From the NCBI GenBank assembly GCA_045652405.1, contig JAZRUF010000096.1, forward strand, positions 1 to 19,371: a stretch of 19,371 nucleotides of DNA, written 5' to 3'. Within the stretch, counting starts at the first letter, position 1. Every line of letters starts with the position of its first letter. Below the pieces are notes generated by a model that was not told the origin of the DNA, searched no databases, and saw nothing but the letters and a program-made list of their open reading frames with translations. This DNA comes from JAZRUF01 sp045652405. Its GTDB lineage: Bacteria > Bacillota > Clostridia > Oscillospirales > JAAYXM01. Shown here piece by piece: positions 1 through 7,335 of this stretch. A program made the position numbers and the translations under genes.

Positions 1-33
1 GTCTTTTCTTGATTTTAATTGCCAAAATATAAT

Positions 34-76
34 AAAAAGTCAGATGCGGTGGAGATTCCACTGTATCTGACTTTTT
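34..76 (-). terminator. Rho-independent terminator closing the minus-strand three-gene unit
   Basis: A near-perfect inverted repeat: the arm at 34-53 pairs with the arm at 57-76 around a 3-base loop (GAT), with a few G-U pairs in the middle. A-runs on one side and T-runs on the other make it usable from both directions. It lies just past the stop codon (97-99) of the minus-strand small membrane protein gene, so it most likely ends that transcript. It may also end a gene entering from the left edge. Confidence 0.85.
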
Positions 77-96
77 ATAAACATAAATAAAGAGAT

Positions 97-321
97 TTAA
101 TACGGCATGCACATATCAACTGCGCAAACCGCGTCGTTACAGCCGCAAGCGGGGGTGGCAACGGAAACTTCAACTTCTTGGGCTTTCTTTTTCGGCAAAA
201 TATTTTTTAAGCAAATTTTCTTCCCTGCTGCTGCAAGAAAATAGTTGAGCCAGTATGCAACCGCAGCTACGACCGCCATAACCGCCAAGAACTTAAGAGT
301 AAACGATATGAATCCTTTCAT
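97..321 (-). CDS. Small single-span membrane protein with a cysteine-rich tail
   Basis: I do not recognise this 74-residue protein. The ATG at 319-321 is preceded by a good AGGAGG site about 8 bases upstream. Residues about 4-32 form one hydrophobic segment rich in Ala, Val and Phe. A basic stretch follows (KK at 34-35, KKK at 44-46), and then a short tail with Cys at 59, 61, 66 and 71, plus Cys37 just after the membrane segment. Two basic residues precede the membrane segment and more follow it, so topology is not clear from charge. The cysteines could bind a metal or form disulfides, but nothing shows which. It follows the dCMP deaminase gene by 23 bases and is the last gene before the terminator, so it is probably co-transcribed with the deaminase and the ABC ATPase. 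Confidence 0.75.
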   Translation of the reverse strand: MKGFISFTLKFLAVMAVVAAVAYWLNYFLAAAGKKICLKNILPKKKAQEVEVSVATPACGCNDAVCAVDMCMPY

Positions 322-344
322 TTTAAAAACCTCCTGTACATTTA

Positions 345-833
345 TCAGTATCCGGTTACATCCTCAAGTGAGTCATCGTTTTTCACCCAATCGGATGTGA
401 GTATTATAGTATATGTATCCGGGGTGTTGCGTATTACAACTCTTTCAATTCCCGCATTTATTATCATACGTTTGCACATCGCGCAGGAGGATGCACTCTC
501 GACAAGTGCTCCGGTTTTAGCGTCACGCCCTACAAGATAAAGGGTTGACCCTATCATCTCGGTTCGCGGTGCCGCTATAATCGCATTTGCTTCTGCGTGG
601 ACACTGCGGCACAGTTCATAGCGTTCCCCACGCGGAATACCAAGTTGCTCACGTCTGCAGAATTTAAGATCGCAGCAGTTTTTTCTGCCTCTCGGGGCAC
701 CTGTGTACCCGGTTGATACGATAGAATCGTTGCGCACGATAATCGCGCCAAAGTTTCTCCTTAGACATGTACCGCGCTCGAGCACTGTTTCTGCTATATC
801 CAGATAGTAATTAAATTTGTCGCGCCTTTCCAT
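345..833 (-). CDS. dCMP deaminase family protein (zinc-dependent cytidine/deoxycytidylate deaminase)
   Basis: 162 residues, the usual length for bacterial ComEB-like deoxycytidylate deaminases, which convert dCMP to dUMP in the cytoplasm and feed dTMP synthesis. The catalytic zinc site is visible as HAE (His79, catalytic Glu81) and the later C-x-x-C (Cys117, Cys120). The usual Pro before the first Cys is Ser here. The N-terminal FGAIIV and GYTGAPRG blocks are typical of the dCMP rather than the free cytidine branch. Extra cysteines at 53, 54, 59 and 75 fit the additional structural metal site known in some dCMP deaminases. The ATG at 831-833 has an AGAGGTGG site upstream. It sits between the ABC ATPase gene (33-base gap) and the small membrane protein gene (23-base gap), so one transcript is likely. 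Confidence 0.9.
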   Translation of the reverse strand: MERRDKFNYYLDIAETVLERGTCLRRNFGAIIVRNDSIVSTGYTGAPRGRKNCCDLKFCRREQLGIPRGERYELCRSVHAEANAIIAAPRTEMIGSTLYLVGRDAKTGALVESASSCAMCKRMIINAGIERVVIRNTPDTYTIILTSDWVKNDDSLEDVTGY

Positions 834-866
834 ATTTTATCCACCTCTCTATTTAATAAATAAAGT

Positions 867-1544
867 TTAAGAAAATTTGCTGTCGTATACTATGCATCCG
901 TCTGAAATCCGGATGCAGCGTGACATGCACTTTGCTATGTCATTGTCATGCGTAATTAAAATAACAGTAGAACCACGGCGGTTGAGGTCGCAAAGCAGGT
1001 CGAGGATTTCTTTACCCGAAGATGAGTCTAAATTTCCGGTGGGTTCATCTGCAAGAAGTATGGACGGTGAGCGTATTATCGCCCTTGCAATTGCCACGCG
1101 TTGCTGCTGACCGCCGGACATCTCCGAGGGACGGTGAGAAAGCCTGTGGGACAATCCCACTTGCTCAAGTGCCTCGAGTGCAAGCTCGAGGCGTTTCTCA
1201 CGTGATATGTTTGCGTAAATAAGCGGCAATTCAACGTTTTCCAATGCGTTCATTTTTGAGAGTAAATTAAAACCCTGAAATACAAACCCAAGCTCGCGGC
1301 TTCGTAGAAGTGAGCGCTCATCCGCACTAAGAGTATTTATATTCCTGCCGTTTAGGATATATTCGCCTTTTGCGGAAATATCAAGCAACCCAAGTATGTT
1401 CATCAGCGTCGATTTTCCGGAACCGGACTGCCCGACTATTGCGACTGACTCACCGTCTGTTATACTCAGGTTTATGTTCTTTAAGGCGTGAACACATCCT
1501 GCACTGGAATGGTAGTATTTCTCAATTTGACGTAGGGTAATCAA
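867..1544 (-). CDS. ABC transporter ATP-binding protein, MacB/LolD type
   Basis: A complete ABC ATPase of about 225 residues: Walker A GQSGSGKST (about 38-46), Q-loop FQGFN, signature MSGGQQQR, Walker B ILLADEP with the GNLD D-loop, and the switch His in LITHD. The pattern is that of the MacB/LolD/FtsE group, which drives permeases of the FtsX fold for lipoprotein or peptide export. The frame is open up to a TTG at 1598, but that has no ribosome binding site. I chose the TTG at 1542-1544 because it starts right at the conserved ITLRQ strand, gives the family's usual length, and has GGAAGG 13 bases upstream. The spacing is long, so the start is uncertain. No permease lies next to it: the following gene is a dCMP deaminase and the preceding one is divergent, so its partner must be elsewhere or it is an orphan. 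Confidence 0.9.
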   Translation of the reverse strand: MITLRQIEKYYHSSAGCVHALKNINLSITDGESVAIVGQSGSGKSTLMNILGLLDISAKGEYILNGRNINTLSADERSLLRSRELGFVFQGFNLLSKMNALENVELPLIYANISREKRLELALEALEQVGLSHRLSHRPSEMSGGQQQRVAIARAIIRSPSILLADEPTGNLDSSSGKEILDLLCDLNRRGSTVILITHDNDIAKCMSRCIRISDGCIVYDSKFS

Positions 1545-1658
1545 AGATAAAATCAAACCTTCCGATTTTATTATATCTTTTTTATTCCCTAATTTCAAGA
1601 AAAGATACTGTAAAAGTTTCGTTAATTTTGTAAAAACACCAAAAAAACGGAAAAATCA

Positions 1659-1669
1659 TTGACAGTCAA
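1659..1669. promoter_or_regulatory. Short palindrome in the divergent ABC/hyd intergenic region
   Basis: TTGACAGTCAA is a perfect palindrome around a central A, in the 220-base region between the divergent ABC ATPase and hydC starts. TTGAC recurs at 1735 and 1763. It could be an operator half-pair or part of a -35 element. There is no good -10 at 17 bases on the plus strand, so it is not obviously a promoter. Its role is a guess. Confidence 0.3.
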
Positions 1670-1734
1670 CCAATGTGTGTAAAAAACAGGCTTTTTTTGT
1701 TTATCAAACGAGGATTATTGTGTATTTTAGCAAA

Positions 1735-1763
1735 TTGACTTTTGCTTGCAATACCTATATAAT
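1735..1763 (+). promoter_or_regulatory. Sigma-A-type promoter of the hydCBA operon
   Basis: TTGACT (1735-1740), a 17-base spacer, then a perfect TATAAT (1758-1763). Transcription would start around 1770, about 50 bases before the hydC ATG. No gene lies between. This is the only close consensus match in the region. Confidence 0.75.
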
Positions 1764-1818
1764 TGACTACATATGAGAATTTCGTGAATACAAAACGAAA
1801 AAACGGAAGGAGTCAACT

Positions 1819-2298
1819 ATGTCAACATTGGATTTGTCGCCGATTGACGCTATTTTGCACCGTCATGCGTGCAGCCGGCAAAACATTATTCCGATTCTGC
1901 AGGACGTGCAGAAGCAGTATCGCTATCTGCCTGAGGAGGCACTTAACTATCTGTCTGTAAAGCTGGATATGACAGTTGCGAAAATCTACAGCATAGCAAC
2001 CTTTTATGAAAACTTCTCACTCAAGCCGAAGGGAAAATACGTTATAAGAATTTGTGACGGTACTGCATGCCATGTTAAAAAGTCCATCCCGATTCTTAAC
2101 GCACTGCGTGCAAAGCTCGGCCTTGCAGACGGTCAGAATACGTCTGACGATATGCTCTTTACGGTTGAAACCGTATCATGCCTGGGCGCATGTGGCCTTG
2201 CACCGGTTATGATGGTGGATGAAGAAGTTCATTCAAAGGTAACTCCCGAGTATGCAGAAAACTTGATTGACACGCTGAGAAATCAGGAAAATCAATAG
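1819..2298 (+). CDS. hydC: NuoE-like [2Fe-2S] subunit of the trimeric [FeFe] hydrogenase (HydC)
   Basis: 159 residues with the NuoE/HydC fold: a helical N-terminal half, then a thioredoxin-like [2Fe-2S] domain. The cluster ligands are visible as C-D-G-T-A-C followed later by C-L-G-A-C. In trimeric hydrogenases of the Thermotoga and Acetobacterium type this subunit passes electrons between the NuoF-like flavin subunit and the rest of the complex. The ATG at 1819 has GGAAGGAG about 6 bases upstream, and the promoter at 1735-1763 precedes it. hydB follows within 40 bases and hydA after that, the order hydC-hydB-hydA known from Thermotoga. NuoE of complex I is the alternative by fold, but the HydA neighbour and the absence of other nuo genes argue for hydrogenase. 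Confidence 0.93.
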   Translation: MSTLDLSPIDAILHRHACSRQNIIPILQDVQKQYRYLPEEALNYLSVKLDMTVAKIYSIATFYENFSLKPKGKYVIRICDGTACHVKKSIPILNALRAKLGLADGQNTSDDMLFTVETVSCLGACGLAPVMMVDEEVHSKVTPEYAENLIDTLRNQENQ

Positions 2299-2334
2299 GC
2301 GCACTGCGCTTGAAATGACAGAGAGGTGAGCGAT

Positions 2335-4212
2335 TTGAATATAACATCAACAGAAGCGCTCCGCCATTTGCAGCAGGAATATTCACGTGCGCTGGAGTCC
2401 ATGGAAATGAGAATCCTGGTTTGCGGCGGTACCGGTTGTGTGGCGGGCGGCTCGGTTAAAATTTACGAGCGTCTTTTGGAACTTGCAAAGGAACGTGGAA
2501 TAAACGCGAAAATAGATATTGATATACATGAATGTGGCGGAGTGGGTATCCACGAAAGTGCATGCCACGGCTTCTGCGAGAACGGCCCTATAGTTATAGT
2601 AAAGCCACAGGAGTGGCTTTACAGCAGAGTAACGGTTGCAGACTGCGAGGATATTATAGAAACCACGCTTATAGGCAAAAAGCCGGTTGAGCGTCTCTTC
2701 TTCTCAAAGGGCGACAAGGTTTTCTCCGAATACCACGAAATTCCGTTCTATAATAAACAAACCCGCGTTGCACTGGAAAATTGCGGCGAGGCGGATGTAA
2801 ATTCACTTAAAGAATATATAGCACGCGGAGGATACTCTGCAGTTGCCAAGGTTATAGACTCAATGACCGGTGAAGAGGTCTGCCAGGTTGTTACTGATGC
2901 AGGTCTGCGTGGTCGCGGTGGCGGTGGTTATCCGGCAGGAAGAAAATGGAGCCAGGTTCGCCGTCAGACGAATTACCCCAAGTATGTTGTATGTAACGGT
3001 GACGAGGGCGACCCCGGCGCATTTATGGACCGCTCGGTGCTTGAAGGTGACCCGCACAGAATAATTGAGGGAATGATGATAGCCGGTCTTGCGGTCGGAA
3101 GTGAGTATGGCTACATATATGTACGTGCGGAATATCCGCTGGCAGTTCGCCGCCTCAATGAGGCTATAGTCGCCGCGCGTCAGGCGGGTATCTTGGGCGA
3201 GGATATTATGGGCAGCGGTAAGAAGTTTGACATCCGCATAAACCAGGGCGCAGGCGCATTTGTATGCGGCGAGGGAAGTGCCCTTACCGCGTCTATTGAG
3301 GGTGAACGCGGAATGCCGCGTGTTAAGCCACCGCGTACTGTAGAAGCGGGACTGTTCGGCAAGCCCACGGTTTTAAATAATGTTGAAACTTTTGCAAACG
3401 TGCCCAACATCATTTTAAAGGGTGCGGATGAATTTAAGAAGCTCGGAACCGAGAAAAGCCCGGGAACAAAGGCGTTTGCGGTTACCGGTAATGTTGAGAT
3501 TACAGGTCTTATAGAAGTTCCTATGGGAATCACAATGCGCGAAATCGTATACGATATTTGCGGCGGAATCAAGAACGGTAAGGCATTTAAAGCGGTTCAG
3601 ATAGGTGGCCCGTCAGGCGGATGTCTGCCGGCTGAGTATCTGGATATGCCGCTTGATTTTGACTCACTTTCAGAGGTCGGAGCAATGATAGGCTCAGGTG
3701 GCTTGGTTGTCCTTGATGAGGATACCTGTATGGTCGAAATTGCGCGCTTCTTTATGAACTTTACGCAGAATGAGTCATGCGGAAAGTGCATTCCGTGCCG
3801 TGAGGGTACGCGCCGTATGCTTGAAATACTCGAGCGCATAGTTGCCGGTGAGGGCGAACCTTCCGATATTGATATGCTCCTTGAGTTGGGTGAGACCATC
3901 TCCGTAACATCACTGTGCGGTCTGGGTAAATCTGCGGCATCTCCGGTGCTCTCGACTCTAAAGTATTTCCGTGACGAGTATGAGGCGCATATCTTCCAAA
4001 AGAAATGCCCGGCAGGTGTGTGCAAAAAGCTTGCGCCCATAGCCATTGACCCGGAAAAGTGTAAAGGCTGCAGCAAGTGTGCAAAGGCATGCCCGGTTGA
4101 GGCTATTTCCGGAAAAATAAAAGAGCCGTTTGTTATAGATGAAAACAAGTGCATCAAGTGCGGTGCATGTATCAATACCTGTCCGTTTGGCGCAATAGGA
4201 GGTGGAAACTGA
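2335..4212 (+). CDS. hydB: NuoF-like flavin subunit of the trimeric [FeFe] hydrogenase (HydB)
   Basis: About 625 residues, the usual HydB length. Order: an N-terminal thioredoxin-like [2Fe-2S] domain (Cys near 30, 35, 77, 81); the NuoF core with FMN/NAD motifs GLRGRGGGGYP and GDEGDPGAFMDR; an SLBB-like segment; the [4Fe-4S] site ESCGKCIPC plus a later Cys in SLCGLG; and a C-terminal two-cluster ferredoxin (CKGCSKCAKAC and CIKCGACINTC). It oxidises or reduces NAD(H) at FMN and exchanges electrons with ferredoxin and HydA. In characterised relatives this site is where bifurcation occurs. The GTG at 2326 lies inside the strong Shine-Dalgarno AGAGGTGAG, so I prefer the TTG at 2335. The stop codon overlaps the hydA start by one base (TGATG), which suggests translational coupling. 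Confidence 0.95.
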   Translation: MNITSTEALRHLQQEYSRALESMEMRILVCGGTGCVAGGSVKIYERLLELAKERGINAKIDIDIHECGGVGIHESACHGFCENGPIVIVKPQEWLYSRVTVADCEDIIETTLIGKKPVERLFFSKGDKVFSEYHEIPFYNKQTRVALENCGEADVNSLKEYIARGGYSAVAKVIDSMTGEEVCQVVTDAGLRGRGGGGYPAGRKWSQVRRQTNYPKYVVCNGDEGDPGAFMDRSVLEGDPHRIIEGMMIAGLAVGSEYGYIYVRAEYPLAVRRLNEAIVAARQAGILGEDIMGSGKKFDIRINQGAGAFVCGEGSALTASIEGERGMPRVKPPRTVEAGLFGKPTVLNNVETFANVPNIILKGADEFKKLGTEKSPGTKAFAVTGNVEITGLIEVPMGITMREIVYDICGGIKNGKAFKAVQIGGPSGGCLPAEYLDMPLDFDSLSEVGAMIGSGGLVVLDEDTCMVEIARFFMNFTQNESCGKCIPCREGTRRMLEILERIVAGEGEPSDIDMLLELGETISVTSLCGLGKSAASPVLSTLKYFRDEYEAHIFQKKCPAGVCKKLAPIAIDPEKCKGCSKCAKACPVEAISGKIKEPFVIDENKCIKCGACINTCPFGAIGGGN

Positions 4213-5900
4213 TGAAGGGATGCATTACCATAAACGGTCATAAAGTTACCTTTGACCAGGAGAAAAACCTCCTCGAAGTAATCCGCAACGCGGGAATAGA
4301 GCTTCCTAATTTCTGTTACCATTCAGAGCTTTCCACTTATGGTGCATGCCGCATGTGTATAGTAGAGGACGAGAAGGGTCGCATCATGACCTCCTGCTCA
4401 ACTATCCCTTACGACGGCATGGTGGTGTTTACAAACACTCCGCGCCTGAGAAAATACCGCAGAAACATTCTTGAGCTCCTGCTTGCAAACCATGATTGCG
4501 ATTGTACTACATGTATCAAGAGCGGGCGTTGTAAGCTGCAGGATTTAGCTCTTAAAATGGGCGTGCGTAATGTACGCTTTAAGAATACGCATAAAGGCCA
4601 TCCGGTTGACAACTCAAGTCCCTCAATCGTGCGTGATCCGAATAAGTGCATCATGTGCGGCGAGTGCGTGCGTATGTGTGAAGAGGTGCAGGGCGTGGGT
4701 GCAATTTGTATTGCAAACCGCGGTGCATCCATTCAGGTTATGACCGCGTACAATAAACCGCTCAGCGAGTCAAACTGCATTAACTGCGGTCAGTGCCGCA
4801 GCGTTTGCCCGACCGGTGCGCTCACAATTAAAAATGATAATGCAGCAGTATGGGATGCACTCAGTGACCCGAATACCCGCGTTATTGCTCAGGTTGCTCC
4901 GGCTGTCCGTGTTGCAATCGGTGAGGAATTTGGTTTTGCACCGGGTTCCGAGCAGATGGGACGACTCGTAGCTGCACTCCGCAAAATGGGCTTTGACGAG
5001 GTTTATGACACTATCGTAGGTGCTGACCTTACCGTAACCGAGGAGACCAATGAGTTCCTCTCAAGATTTGAAAGTGGGGAAAAGCTCCCGCTGTTTACAT
5101 CGTGCTGCCCGGGATGGATGGCATTTGCTAAGGAAAAGTATCCCGAGCTTGAAGAAAATATTTCAAGCTGCAAATCTCCGATGGAGATGTTCGGCGTAGT
5201 TATAAAAGAGTATTTTGCGGAAAAGGACAAGCAGGAAGGCAAGCGTACAATAAACGTTGCAATCATGCCGTGTACCGCAAAGAAAGCAGAAGCTAAACTG
5301 CCTGAATTTTATGGCGAGAACGGTCCGGATGTCGATTTTGTAATAACCACGCAGGAGCTGTGCATGATGATGGCAGAAGCGGGAATCAAGTTTGCATCCC
5401 TGCCTGAGGACAGTGCGGATATGCCATTCGGTCTCGGCTCAGGTGCAGGTGTTATTTTCGGTGTTACCGGCGGTGTTACCGAAAGTGTAATCCGCCAGGT
5501 TATGCAGGTTCATTCTCAACAGGAGCTGCGTGATATTGCGTTTATGCCGGTTCGCGGAATGTCAGGTATTCGCGAGCTTACGCTTGAACTCGGTGATAAG
5601 TCAATTCGCATTGCAGTGGTAAACGGATTAAAAAATGCGGACCTTCTCATTAAGAAAATTAAAAAAGGCGAAGTTGAATATGACTTTGTAGAGGTTATGG
5701 CATGTACCGGCGGATGTATCGGCGGTGCGGGTCAGCCGCTTCCGCAGAATGCGCAAGTCCGTGCAGAACGTGCGAAGGGCTTGTACGGTGCGGATAACGT
5801 TGCGCAGATTAAGCGCAGCGAAGAGAATCCGATGATTACCGAGCTTTACAACGGCCTTCTCAAGGATAAAACGCATATCCTCCATCGAAAGCACCACTAA
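4212..5900 (+). CDS. hydA: Catalytic [FeFe] hydrogenase subunit (HydA), M3-type modular layout
   Basis: 562 residues from the ATG at 4212, which has AGGAGG upstream. Order: [2Fe-2S] ferredoxin domain (Cys35, 46, 49, 62); His-ligated [4Fe-4S] site (His94, Cys98, 101, 107); two [4Fe-4S] clusters (Cys146-156 and 189-199); then the H-cluster domain with all three signatures: TSCCPGW (Cys298, Cys299), MPCTAKKAE (Cys354) and the EVMACTGGC block (Cys498, Cys502). The residues sit about one position from their counterparts in Clostridium pasteurianum CpI, so the H-cluster ligands and the proton-relay Cys are all present. The L3 block reads GGAGQP rather than the commoner GGGQP. It lacks the extra C-terminal [2Fe-2S] domain of Thermotoga HydA. 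No hydEFG maturation genes are in the window. It should evolve H2 from NADH plus reduced ferredoxin, or run in reverse. Confidence 0.96.
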   Translation: MKGCITINGHKVTFDQEKNLLEVIRNAGIELPNFCYHSELSTYGACRMCIVEDEKGRIMTSCSTIPYDGMVVFTNTPRLRKYRRNILELLLANHDCDCTTCIKSGRCKLQDLALKMGVRNVRFKNTHKGHPVDNSSPSIVRDPNKCIMCGECVRMCEEVQGVGAICIANRGASIQVMTAYNKPLSESNCINCGQCRSVCPTGALTIKNDNAAVWDALSDPNTRVIAQVAPAVRVAIGEEFGFAPGSEQMGRLVAALRKMGFDEVYDTIVGADLTVTEETNEFLSRFESGEKLPLFTSCCPGWMAFAKEKYPELEENISSCKSPMEMFGVVIKEYFAEKDKQEGKRTINVAIMPCTAKKAEAKLPEFYGENGPDVDFVITTQELCMMMAEAGIKFASLPEDSADMPFGLGSGAGVIFGVTGGVTESVIRQVMQVHSQQELRDIAFMPVRGMSGIRELTLELGDKSIRIAVVNGLKNADLLIKKIKKGEVEYDFVEVMACTGGCIGGAGQPLPQNAQVRAERAKGLYGADNVAQIKRSEENPMITELYNGLLKDKTHILHRKHH

Positions 5901-5911
5901 AAAGTAAAAGA

Positions 5912-5939
5912 AGCAGGCTGCCCGGCAGCCTGCTCTTTT
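5912..5939 (+). terminator. Terminator of the hydCBA operon
   Basis: A 10-bp GC-rich stem (5912-5921 with 5925-5934) around a CCG loop, followed by CTTTT. It lies 12 bases after the hydA stop. It separates the hydrogenase operon from the acetyltransferase gene. Confidence 0.88.
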
Positions 5940-5962
5940 AGAATTTAAAAGGAGTGGATATA

Positions 5963-6379
5963 ATGTCTGTTACATATGTAAATACCATAACTGCGCGTGA
6001 GTATAATGAGCTTCGCGCGCTGACGGACTGGTTTGAGTATTCAGACCGTCAGATGCAGATTGGTATAGACAGTTCTGAATATATTATCGTAGCAATGGAC
6101 GGCGAAAAGGTTATCGGAGCAGCACGCCTTATAGGTGACGGAGCGTGCTACGGAATTATAGCCGACGTTATAGTGCGTCCGGAGTATCGCGGTGCAGGGA
6201 TAGGTAAGCACATGGTTGGGAGCATAATTGAATATGTAAAAACAAAAATTGCCGATGGCGAGACATATGGGCTTAACCTGATGGCTGCCAAAGGACGCGA
6301 GACCTTCTATGAGCAATTGGGGTTTGTTCGCAGAAATGAGGACTCAGGACATGGGATGGCTATCCGTGTTCAAGGGTAA
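5963..6379 (+). CDS. GNAT family N-acetyltransferase
   Basis: 138 residues. The acetyl-CoA motif A is seen as ADVIVRPEYRGAGIG (R-x-x-G-x-G type). Motif B follows, ending in the typical FYEQLGF near the C-terminus. The closest pattern is the small single-domain GNATs that acetylate small amines or protein N-termini; the substrate cannot be told. The ATG at 5963 is chosen over a GTG at 5954 because AAAAGGAG ends just before the ATG at about 8 bases and would overlap the GTG. It follows the hyd terminator by about 24 bases and has no clear promoter of its own, so it may be read by leakage from the hyd operon. No clear terminator follows before the str promoter. Confidence 0.9.
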   Translation: MSVTYVNTITAREYNELRALTDWFEYSDRQMQIGIDSSEYIIVAMDGEKVIGAARLIGDGACYGIIADVIVRPEYRGAGIGKHMVGSIIEYVKTKIADGETYGLNLMAAKGRETFYEQLGFVRRNEDSGHGMAIRVQG

Positions 6380-6455
6380 TTCGACTGATTTTAACGTATA
6401 TCAGGGCTGACAAATAAAAAAACTGCAGAAAATTTGCAAAAATTTTGTATAATTG

Positions 6456-6484
6456 TTGACTCGTTGCCAATAATCTGTTATAAT
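6456..6484 (+). promoter_or_regulatory. Sigma-A-type promoter of the str (rpsL-rpsG-fusA) operon
   Basis: TTGACT (6456-6461), a 17-base spacer, and a perfect TATAAT (6479-6484). A start near 6491 gives a leader of about 80 bases before the L7Ae-like gene. The near-consensus match fits strong ribosomal expression. Confidence 0.8.
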
Positions 6485-6514
6485 TCGTTATTGTGTAGTA
6501 GTATGCTGAGTAAT

Positions 6515-6550
6515 CTGCGCGAAAATCGGATATTAACTATTCCGATGCAG
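6515..6550 (+). other. Leader hairpin before the L7Ae-like gene
   Basis: ATCGGA (6525-6530) pairs with TCCGAT (6541-6546). Just outside it, CTGC (6515-6518) pairs with GCAG (6547-6550), leaving a one-sided six-base bulge. It lies in the transcript leader directly before the Shine-Dalgarno of a gene for a k-turn-binding protein, so autoregulation is conceivable. However, no tandem G-A pairs of a true k-turn are seen. Confidence 0.35.
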
Positions 6551-6570
6551 TCATGGAGGAAGTTTTTACA

Positions 6571-6813
6571 ATGCTCACGGAGCTTAAAAATTCAAAAAAA
6601 GCTGTCGGGCTTAAGCAATCCCGAAAAGCCATAAAAGACGGCTGTGCCAAGCGCGTGTACTTAGCTGCGAATGCAGATGAATTAATTTGTGCACCTGTTG
6701 CCGAGCTTTGTAAAGAGCTTGGGGTTGAGGTTTTCACCGTGGAAACCATGAGTCAACTCGGGCAGGCATGCGGCATAAATGTCGGCGCGGCGGTTGCCGT
6801 GTTACTTAAATAG
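6571..6813 (+). CDS. rplGB: L7Ae-like k-turn RNA-binding protein (YbxF/RplGB type)
   Basis: 80 residues from the ATG at 6571, chosen over the ATG at 6553 because GGAGGA (6555-6560) sits 10 bases upstream of it. The protein shows the L7Ae/L30e/gadd45 fold pattern: GLKQSRKAI near the N-terminus, then VYLAANAD, and a C-terminal LGQACGINVGAAV block that carries the RNA-binding loop. In Bacillus subtilis the equivalent gene (ybxF, now rplGB) also sits just before rpsL, and its product binds k-turn RNA. That position supports the call. It is the first gene of the str transcript. The gap to rpsL is 70 bases and carries a GC-rich hairpin. Confidence 0.9.
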   Translation: MLTELKNSKKAVGLKQSRKAIKDGCAKRVYLAANADELICAPVAELCKELGVEVFTVETMSQLGQACGINVGAAVAVLLK

Positions 6814-6822
6814 CGATTTTCC

Positions 6823-6841
6823 CGCGCCTTTTACCGGCGCG
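6823..6841 (+). other. GC-rich hairpin between the L7Ae-like gene and rpsL
   Basis: CGCGCC (6823-6828) pairs with GGCGCG (6836-6841) around a seven-base loop. No T-run follows, so it is not a normal terminator. It could modulate mRNA processing or rpsL expression. Confidence 0.4.
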
Positions 6842-6883
6842 TGAGAATATACATCATCTTAGAGGAAAGGAGGAACTGTTTCA

Positions 6884-7300
6884 ATGCCTACAGTAAACCA
6901 GTTGATTCGCAAGGGCAGGGAGGTTTCCGTTTATAAGTCTACGGCTCCGGCACTTCAAAAGGGCTTTAACTCTCTTAAGAAAGCCGAAACCGATCAGAGC
7001 TCTCCCCAGAAGCGTGGCGTTTGCACGGCGGTTCGTACTGCAACCCCGAAGAAGCCGAACTCTGCACTTCGTAAGATCGCCCGTGTGCGTCTGACTAACG
7101 GCACTGAAGTATCCGCTTACATTCCGGGTATCGGTCACAACCTGCAGGAGCATAGCGTTGTTATGATCCGCGGCGGTCGTGTTAAGGACCTGCCGGGTGT
7201 TCGTTACCACATTATCCGCGGAACTCTGGATACACAAGGTGTCAACGAGCGCAAGCAAGCTCGCTCCAAGTACGGCGCTAAGAAGCCGAAGAGCAAATAA
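6884..7300 (+). CDS. rpsL: 30S ribosomal protein S12
   Basis: 138 residues, the Firmicutes length, with the family's extra stretch between about residues 20 and 40 that E. coli S12 lacks. S12 lies at the decoding centre of the 30S subunit. The conserved SPQKRGVC, TPKKPNSALRK and GGRVKDLPGVRYH blocks are intact. Lys57 and Lys101, equivalent to E. coli Lys43 and Lys88, are the residues usually changed in streptomycin resistance. Both are wild type here, which predicts sensitivity at this locus. AAAGGAGGA precedes the ATG at 6884 by about 10 bases. Confidence 0.98.
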   Translation: MPTVNQLIRKGREVSVYKSTAPALQKGFNSLKKAETDQSSPQKRGVCTAVRTATPKKPNSALRKIARVRLTNGTEVSAYIPGIGHNLQEHSVVMIRGGRVKDLPGVRYHIIRGTLDTQGVNERKQARSKYGAKKPKSK

Positions 7301-7335
7301 CGATTTAGTTTGGAGAAATTTGCACATTGTATTTT

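Noticed and set aside
1697..1715. Rex operator upstream of hydC
   Set aside because: The inverted repeat near here is too short and does not match the Rex consensus.
4149..4211. Upstream extension of hydA from 4149
   Set aside because: It would overlap 63 bases of the hydB ferredoxin region out of frame. The ATG at 4212 has AGGAGG and begins right at the ferredoxin domain.
3597..4322. 241-codon open frame on the minus strand opposite hydB/hydA
   Set aside because: A shadow frame of certain hydB and hydA coding sequence, with no start signals and a composition unlike a real protein.
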